A DNA stretch of 64,000 nucleotides, taken from assembly GCF_014650055.1 (NCBI RefSeq), contig NZ_BMUF01000002.1:1-64000 (forward strand), written 5' to 3'. A model generated the notes under the pieces. The model saw nothing but the letters and a program-made list of their open reading frames with translations. It had not been told where the DNA came from and did no database searches. Both the position numbers and the translations under genes were made by a program. This document shows, piece by piece, positions 59,354 to 64,000 of the stretch. This stretch comes from Streptomyces malachitofuscus. Its GTDB lineage: Bacteria > Actinomycetota > Actinomycetes > Streptomycetales > Streptomycetaceae. Every line of letters begins with the position of its first letter. The first letter of the stretch is position 1.

Positions 59354-60343
59354 ATGCTCGAAGACCTCTCCGTCACAGCCTCCTCCCCCACCGCGTGGCC
59401 GGCCGCGTATCCCCAGGGATACGCGGTCGTTGACGTGGAGACCACGGGGCTGGCCCGGGACGACCGCATCATCTCCGCGGCCGTCTACCGGCTGGACGCG
59501 CGCGGCGAGGTCGAGGACCACTGGTACACGGTGGTCAATCCGGAGCGGGACCCGGGCCCGGTGTGGATCCACGGTTTGACGAGCGACGTACTCGAAGGGG
59601 CGCCCCTCTTCCAGGACATCGCCGCGGAGTTCGCGACCCGGCTGGAGGGCCGGGTGCTGGTGGCGCACAACGCCGTCTTCGACTGGCAGATGATCGCCCG
59701 GGAGTACGCCCGCGCGCGCGGCGAGGCACCGGTGAAGCAGCGGCTGTGCACCATCGCCCTCTCCAAGGAGCTGAAGCTTCCGCTGCCCAACCACAAGCTG
59801 GAGTCGCTCGCCGCGCACTTCGGTGTCGTACAGCGGCGGGCGCACCACGCGCTGGACGACGCACGCGTGCTGGCGGAGGCGTTCCGGCCCAGTCTGCGGG
59901 CCGCGGCCGCGGGGGGCGTACGGCTGCCGCTGCACGAGTGCCGGCCGCTGACCGAGTGGACGGACCGGCCCCGGATCGGGCAGCAGGCGGGCCCCGGGGG
60001 CTACCGGCCGACCAGTTGGCGCCCGTCCCGCAAGCGGCCCGCGTGCCCTCATCCCAACCCCGGGCGCTACGAGCCGGGCAAGCGGCTCAAGCAGGGGATG
60101 CGGGTGGCATTCTCCGGGGACACCTCCGTCGAGCGGGACCTGCTGGAGGACCGCGCGACCGAGGCGGGCCTGCATGTGGCCACCAGCCTGTCCCGGCTGA
60201 CGAGCCTGCTCGTCACCAACGACCCGGACTCGGGCACGTCCAAGGTGGTCAAGGCCCGGCAGTACGGCACCCCTGTCGTCGACGAGGCGGCGTTCGGCCA
60301 GCTGCTCGGGGACGTGGAGCCGGCGGACCGTACGGACGGGTGA
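59354..60343 (+). CDS. DEDDh 3'-5' exonuclease with C-terminal BRCT domain
   Basis: A 329-aa DnaQ-like exonuclease. ExoI motif is VVDVETTGL (Asp and Glu), ExoII is VAHNAVFDWQM and ExoIII is HHALDDARVLAE, all carboxylates present. A BRCT domain follows at about 245-320 (LKQGMRVAFSGDTSVERDLL...). This exonuclease-BRCT fusion is common in actinobacteria and suggests a DNA repair or proofreading role with a partner protein. Confidence 0.92.
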   Translation: MLEDLSVTASSPTAWPAAYPQGYAVVDVETTGLARDDRIISAAVYRLDARGEVEDHWYTVVNPERDPGPVWIHGLTSDVLEGAPLFQDIAAEFATRLEGRVLVAHNAVFDWQMIAREYARARGEAPVKQRLCTIALSKELKLPLPNHKLESLAAHFGVVQRRAHHALDDARVLAEAFRPSLRAAAAGGVRLPLHECRPLTEWTDRPRIGQQAGPGGYRPTSWRPSRKRPACPHPNPGRYEPGKRLKQGMRVAFSGDTSVERDLLEDRATEAGLHVATSLSRLTSLLVTNDPDSGTSKVVKARQYGTPVVDEAAFGQLLGDVEPADRTDG

Positions 60344-60406
60344 TTGGCGGGCGACTCGCCCGCCGCCCGCTCGCCCCCGCCGGGCCGACGGCTCACGCTG
60401 TGGCGC

Positions 60407-60640
60407 ATGGCGACATGCGAAGTTTGCGGCAACAGCTACGGAATGACCTTCGAGGTGCACGCGCAGGGCGCGGTGCACGTCTTCGACTGCTTCTCCTGCG
60501 CGATCCACCGCATGGCCCCGATCTGCGAGCACTGCCGGGTGCAGATCATCGGCCAGGGCGTCGAGGCGGACGGTCACTGGTACTGCGGCGCCCACTGCGC
60601 CCGCGCGGAGGGAAAGGCGGGCATCGTCGACCGGGTGTGA
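60407..60640 (+). CDS. Small zinc-ribbon (metallothionein-like) protein
   Basis: A 77-aa protein with three Cys-pair clusters: CEVCGNSYGMTF, FDCFSCAIHRMAPICEHC, and WYCGAHCARAEG. The C-terminal part resembles bacterial metallothionein-type zinc fingers. The ATG at 60407 is the best start because the residues upstream are not protein-like. Function unknown; metal binding is inferred. Confidence 0.72.
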   Translation: MATCEVCGNSYGMTFEVHAQGAVHVFDCFSCAIHRMAPICEHCRVQIIGQGVEADGHWYCGAHCARAEGKAGIVDRV

Positions 60641-60691
60641 AGGGACGTACCCGCCTGAATGCACCCCGCGGCCGGGTTGTACGGTCGTGGG

Positions 60692-61483
60692 GTGTACCGC
60701 TTCCTGCTGTCCCGCCAATGGGTGATCATCACACTGGTCGCCCTCCTTCTCATCCCCACGATGATCTGGCTGGGCACCTGGCAGATGGACCGCCACGGGG
60801 AGCGTTCGGCCCGGAACCAGCTGGTCACCGACGCGCTGACCGCCGATCCGGTGCCCGTGGAACAGCTCGCCGCGCCGGGGGACGCCGTGACCCGCGCCGA
60901 GCGGTACCGCACCGTGACCGCGAAGGGGCGCTTCGACACGGATGACGAGGTCGTCGTGCGCCGCCGCACCAACGCCGACGACAAGGTCGGCTTCCACGTC
61001 CTCACCCCCTTCGTGCTCGACGACGGCAGGGTGCTGCTCGTCAACCGGGGCTGGATCCCGGCGGACGGGCCGAGCCAGACCGCCTTCCCCGAGGTTCCCG
61101 CACCGCCGCGCGGCGAGGTCACGATCAAGGGCCGGCTCATGCCCGACGAGACGACCGAGGCGAGCGGCATCAAGAACCTCGAGGGCCTGCCCGAGCGGCA
61201 GATCATGCTGATCAACAGCGAGCAGGAGGCGGAGCGCCTCGGCGCCCCGGTGCTCGGCGGCTATGTGGCGCAGACGGCGCCCGAGCCGGAGAACGGCACC
61301 CCGGAACCGCTCGGGAACCCCGGCAAGGAGAACGCGGCCCTGAACTACGCGTACGCCATCCAGTGGTGGCTGTTCGCCGCGGCGGTGCCGGCCGGCTGGG
61401 TCGTCCTGGTCCGCAGGGAGGCCCGGGAACGGGCGGCGGACGGGACCACGGAGGCCGAGGAGACCGAACCGGCGGCGGTGTAG
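60692..61483 (+). CDS. SURF1-family cytochrome oxidase assembly protein
   Basis: A 263-aa membrane protein with one N-terminal and one C-terminal helix around a large extracytoplasmic domain, the standard SURF1 layout. Signatures WLGTWQMDRHGER near the start and LVNRGWIPADGPSQ in the middle are present, as is the C-terminal YAIQWWLFA. It assists haem insertion in cytochrome c oxidase. A GTG start at 60692 is preferred. Confidence 0.92.
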   Translation: MYRFLLSRQWVIITLVALLLIPTMIWLGTWQMDRHGERSARNQLVTDALTADPVPVEQLAAPGDAVTRAERYRTVTAKGRFDTDDEVVVRRRTNADDKVGFHVLTPFVLDDGRVLLVNRGWIPADGPSQTAFPEVPAPPRGEVTIKGRLMPDETTEASGIKNLEGLPERQIMLINSEQEAERLGAPVLGGYVAQTAPEPENGTPEPLGNPGKENAALNYAYAIQWWLFAAAVPAGWVVLVRREARERAADGTTEAEETEPAAV

Positions 61484-61702
61484 CGGCTTCCGGACCGGAG
61501 ACACGATCCGTGGCCGGGAACGACCGCTGCGTGCTGTGACCTGCGCCGCCCTCCCGATGCGCGGCGTTGTGTGCGAGAGTGGCGCACCGGTCGGATGTGT
61601 TGACGCCACGTTCCGGACGGATGTCCCGCCGGTTTCTGTCATCCGGACGGGCCGTCCGCGCAACTCTCCCCCGAGGGCACAGCACACCAAGGACGGTGAT
61701 TC

Positions 61703-63265
61703 ATGGCCGACACAGCCATGACCGCGACGTTCCTCGCCGTGATCGGCGGGGCGTCGCTGCTCGCCGTCACCGCGCGACGGCTCCGCCCGAGCGACCGGCT
61801 GCCCTCGCTGGAGGGCTGGGCGCTCGCCGACCGGAGTCTCGGCGCCGGCTGGACCTGGCTGCTGCTCGGCGGGACGATCTACACGGCGTACACCTTCACC
61901 GCCGTACCGGGCCTGGCGTACGGCAACGGCGCCCCCGCCTTCTTCGCGGTGCCGTACACGGTGATCGTCTGCCCGCTCGCGTTCGTCCTGCTCAGCCGGC
62001 TGTGGAGCGTGGCGCGGCGGCACGGCTACATCACCGCCGCCGACTTCGTGCGCGGCCGGTACGGATCGCCGCCGCTGGCCCTGGTCGTGGCGCTGACCGG
62101 CATCCTGGCGACGATGCCGTACCTGGCGCTCCAGCTGCTCGGCATCCGCGCGGTGCTCACCGCGGGCGGACTGTATCCGAGCGGAGCCACCGGCGACCTC
62201 GTGATGGTGGCCGTGTTCGCGGGGCTGGCCGTCGCCACCTACCGGCACGGGCTGCGGGCGCCCACGGTGATCTCCGCCCTGAAGGCGGTGGCGGTGTTCG
62301 TGTCGCTGACCGCCGTCTGCTGGCTGGTCCTGCGGCGCTTCGGCGGTTTCGGCGCGGTCTTCGACGGGGCGGCGCGTGCGCTCGGCGGCACGGACGCGGC
62401 GCACTCCCCGCTGCTGCTGTCGCCGGAGCAGCAGCCCGCCTACGCCACGCTCGCGCTCGGCTCCGCGCTGGCCCTGCTGATGTACCCGCATGTGCTCACC
62501 GCCGGGTTCGCCGCCGACGGCGGCCGCACCCTGCGCAAGGTGTCGGCGGGGCTGCCCGCCTGGACCGCGCTGCTCGCACTGTTCGGGTTCCTCGGCATCG
62601 CGGCCCTGGCGGCCGGAGTGCGGGCGCCCGAGGGCGGCGCCGAGGCGGCGGTGCCGATGCTGGTCGACCGGCTGATGCCGGGCCCGCTGGCCGGACTGGT
62701 CTTCGGCGCGATCGTCGTGGGCGCGCTGGTGCCGGCGGCCGTGATGTCGATCGCCGCGGCGACCAGCTTCGTACGGAACGTGTATGTCGAGTACGTCCAT
62801 CCGACGGCCACGCCGAAGCGGCAGGTGCGGGTCGCCAAGGCGGTGTCGCTGACCGCGAAGCTCGGGGCCGTCGCGTTCGTGTTCGGGCTGCGCGACCAGG
62901 ACGCGATCAACCTGCAGCTGCTCGGCGGGGTGTGGATCCTGCAGATCTTCCCGGCGGTGGCGGTCGGGCTGTACACGCGCTGGCTGCATCCGCGGGCGCT
63001 GCTCGCCGGATGGGCCGTGGGCATGGTGGCCGGGACGTATCTGGTGGTGCGGGAGGGGTTCTCCTCGATCGTGCCGCTCGACACCGGCGCCGGGCCCCTG
63101 GAGATCTACGCCGGTGTCGCCGCCCTGCTGCTGAATCTGACCGTCGCGGTCGCCGGCACCGCGGCCCTCGCCCGGCTCGGCGTCCCGCGCGGCGCCGACG
63201 CCACCGACCTGCCGTCCCACCTGATGGCCGGGCGACGTCCGGAGACGGGAGCGAACAACACGTGA
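61703..63265 (+). CDS. SSS-family sodium:solute symporter (MctP-like)
   Basis: A 520-aa transporter with about 13 helices. Family features include SLEGWALADRSLGAGWTWLLLGGTIYTAYTF, quoted in part, YITAADFVRGRYGSP and a TRWLHPRALLAGWAVGM segment. Unlike the ActP-type symporter at 51.3 kb it belongs to the monocarboxylate (MctP) branch. No small DUF3311 partner precedes it. Its stop overlaps the GTG start of the sigma factor (GTGA). Confidence 0.9.
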   Translation: MADTAMTATFLAVIGGASLLAVTARRLRPSDRLPSLEGWALADRSLGAGWTWLLLGGTIYTAYTFTAVPGLAYGNGAPAFFAVPYTVIVCPLAFVLLSRLWSVARRHGYITAADFVRGRYGSPPLALVVALTGILATMPYLALQLLGIRAVLTAGGLYPSGATGDLVMVAVFAGLAVATYRHGLRAPTVISALKAVAVFVSLTAVCWLVLRRFGGFGAVFDGAARALGGTDAAHSPLLLSPEQQPAYATLALGSALALLMYPHVLTAGFAADGGRTLRKVSAGLPAWTALLALFGFLGIAALAAGVRAPEGGAEAAVPMLVDRLMPGPLAGLVFGAIVVGALVPAAVMSIAAATSFVRNVYVEYVHPTATPKRQVRVAKAVSLTAKLGAVAFVFGLRDQDAINLQLLGGVWILQIFPAVAVGLYTRWLHPRALLAGWAVGMVAGTYLVVREGFSSIVPLDTGAGPLEIYAGVAALLLNLTVAVAGTAALARLGVPRGADATDLPSHLMAGRRPETGANNT

Positions 63266-63894
63266 GACGCAGACAGCAATCCCGGACCACTCTGTCCCCG
63301 GCCCCGGCCCCGGCCCCGGCTCCGGCTCCGCCGCCTCCTCCTCCGGCAGCGGTCCCGGCCGGGCCGCTGGGGCCCGCCGTCGGCGATCCGGCCGACCTGG
63401 AGCGGGAGGCCGGCGTCGCCCGCCTCTTCGAGCTGCACTACTCCTCGATGCTGCGGCTCGCCGTGCTGCTGGGCGCCGACGACCCGGAGAACGTGGTGGC
63501 CGAGGCGTACTACCAGATCTACCGCAAGTGGCGGCGGCTGAAGGACGTGGCCGCGGCGGAGGCGTATCTGCGGTCCACCGTCTGCAATCTGACCCGGATG
63601 CGGATACGCCACCTCCAGGTCGCCCGGCGGCACGAGGAGCGTCCGCCGGCCCCGGTCGACGAGACCGTGGCCTCCGCCGAGAACACCGCGCTGCTCCACG
63701 ACGACCAGCGGGTGCTGATCGACGCGCTCCAGCACCTTCCGGCGCGGCAGCGCGAGGCGCTGGTGCTGCGGCACTGGCTGGGGCTGAAGGAGAGCGAGAT
63801 AGCCGCCGCGATGGGGATCTCCCGTGGTTCCGTCAAGACGCACACCTCGCGCGGCATCGCCGCGCTGACCCAGGCGATGGAGGCCCGGCGATGA
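63262..63894 (+). CDS. Sigma-70 family (ECF/SigE-like) RNA polymerase sigma factor
   Basis: A 210-aa sigma factor. A low-complexity N terminus (repeated Ala-Pro, then poly-Pro) precedes region 2 (LFELHYSSMLRLAVLLGADD...VVAEAYYQIYRKWRRL) and region 4 (LIDALQHLPARQREALVLRHWLGLKESEIAAAMG). The start overlaps the symporter stop, and its own stop overlaps the next gene (ATGA). That next gene may be its anti-sigma factor. Confidence 0.88.
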   Translation: MRRRQQSRTTLSPAPAPAPAPAPPPPPPAAVPAGPLGPAVGDPADLEREAGVARLFELHYSSMLRLAVLLGADDPENVVAEAYYQIYRKWRRLKDVAAAEAYLRSTVCNLTRMRIRHLQVARRHEERPPAPVDETVASAENTALLHDDQRVLIDALQHLPARQREALVLRHWLGLKESEIAAAMGISRGSVKTHTSRGIAALTQAMEARR

Positions 63895-64000
63895 CGCATC
63901 GAGATGCGACTGGGTCGCATGGCACCAGTCCGGACCGCACGGACCACGACCGGGAGGAGCCGCCCCGTCCGCCGGGTACGGAGCGCACCGAACGGGAACT
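63891..64000 (+). CDS. Partial gene after the sigma factor (cut by window end)
   Basis: The frame begins ATG at 63891, overlapping the sigma factor stop, and reads MTHRDATGSHGTSPDRTDHD, then Glu/Arg/Pro-rich sequence to the edge. Only 36 residues are visible; they are hydrophilic. Position suggests a coupled regulator such as an anti-sigma factor with a cytoplasmic N terminus, but this is inference. Confidence 0.6.
   Translation, partial: MTHRDATGSHGTSPDRTDHDREEPPRPPGTERTERE

Noticed and set aside
59345..63220. A 1291-codon minus-strand open frame
   Set aside because: It covers four clear plus-strand genes (exonuclease, zinc ribbon, SURF1, symporter) and is an antisense shadow of high-GC coding.
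1..64000. CRISPR array
   Set aside because: No regularly spaced direct repeats with unique spacers were seen; the only tandem repeat (6838-6930) has three decayed adjacent copies without spacers.

Overview
The window is high-GC DNA with GTG/TTG starts, ATGA/GTGA stop-start overlaps and a typical Streptomyces gene set: a chaplin, a Spo0M-like protein, a streptophobe-type membrane protein, DUF397/DUF5753 regulators, a DUF3099 protein and a 38-residue SGM_5486-type peptide. From memory, the core gene order (chaplin E, two-component pair, serB, fabI-fabG, tldD-pmbA, tyrS, moaA, acetate-type symporter) follows the S. coelicolor SCO1793-SCO1832 region. This was not checked against a database. The left edge is the promoter and leader of an rRNA operon that reads leftward out of the window.

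Layout. 1-6.7 kb: rrn promoter region, 3-methyladenine glycosylase, Spo0M, PEBP-like protein, HNH protein, SPFH/NfeD pair, ABC ATPase. 7-19 kb: chaplin, histidine kinase/response regulator pair, SDR-QueA overlap, transglycosylase behind a structured leader, FHA-ABC transporter, streptophobe, SerB, SixA. 19-23.4 kb: MFS exporter with divergent GntR regulator, then FabI and FabG. 23.5-43.7 kb: a defence island. 43.9-64 kb: core genes again (TldD/PmbA, TyrS, small membrane proteins, MoaA, DUF485/symporter, two tandem subtilisins, CoA transferase, CopD-like, DEDDh exonuclease, SURF1, symporter, sigma factor).

The island is the most unusual part. It sits between fabG and tldD, with no integrase, transposase or tRNA seen at either edge. 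Its right half is one leftward operon of three very large, translationally coupled genes: a DUF1998 superfamily-2 helicase (1751 aa), a DrmD-like SNF2 helicase (1007 aa) and an Eco57I/PglX-type adenine methylase (1469 aa). This resembles DISARM or the helicase-methylase-ATPase (Hma) arrangement, but without PglZ or a PLD nuclease. Its left half is a leftward run of a HicA-like protein, a helix-turn-helix protein of unknown function, a McrB-type AAA+ GTPase with a bldA-type TTA codon, and a McrC nuclease broken by one extra base, followed by a Phd/VapC pair. A whiJ-like trio (anti-sigma ATPase, DUF5753 regulator, DUF397) lies between the halves.

Other unexplained structure includes a four-way-junction RNA before the transglycosylase gene, a duplicated 59-bp element that precedes a small RNA-like unit and a 42-aa peptide gene, and several well-placed palindromic operators.
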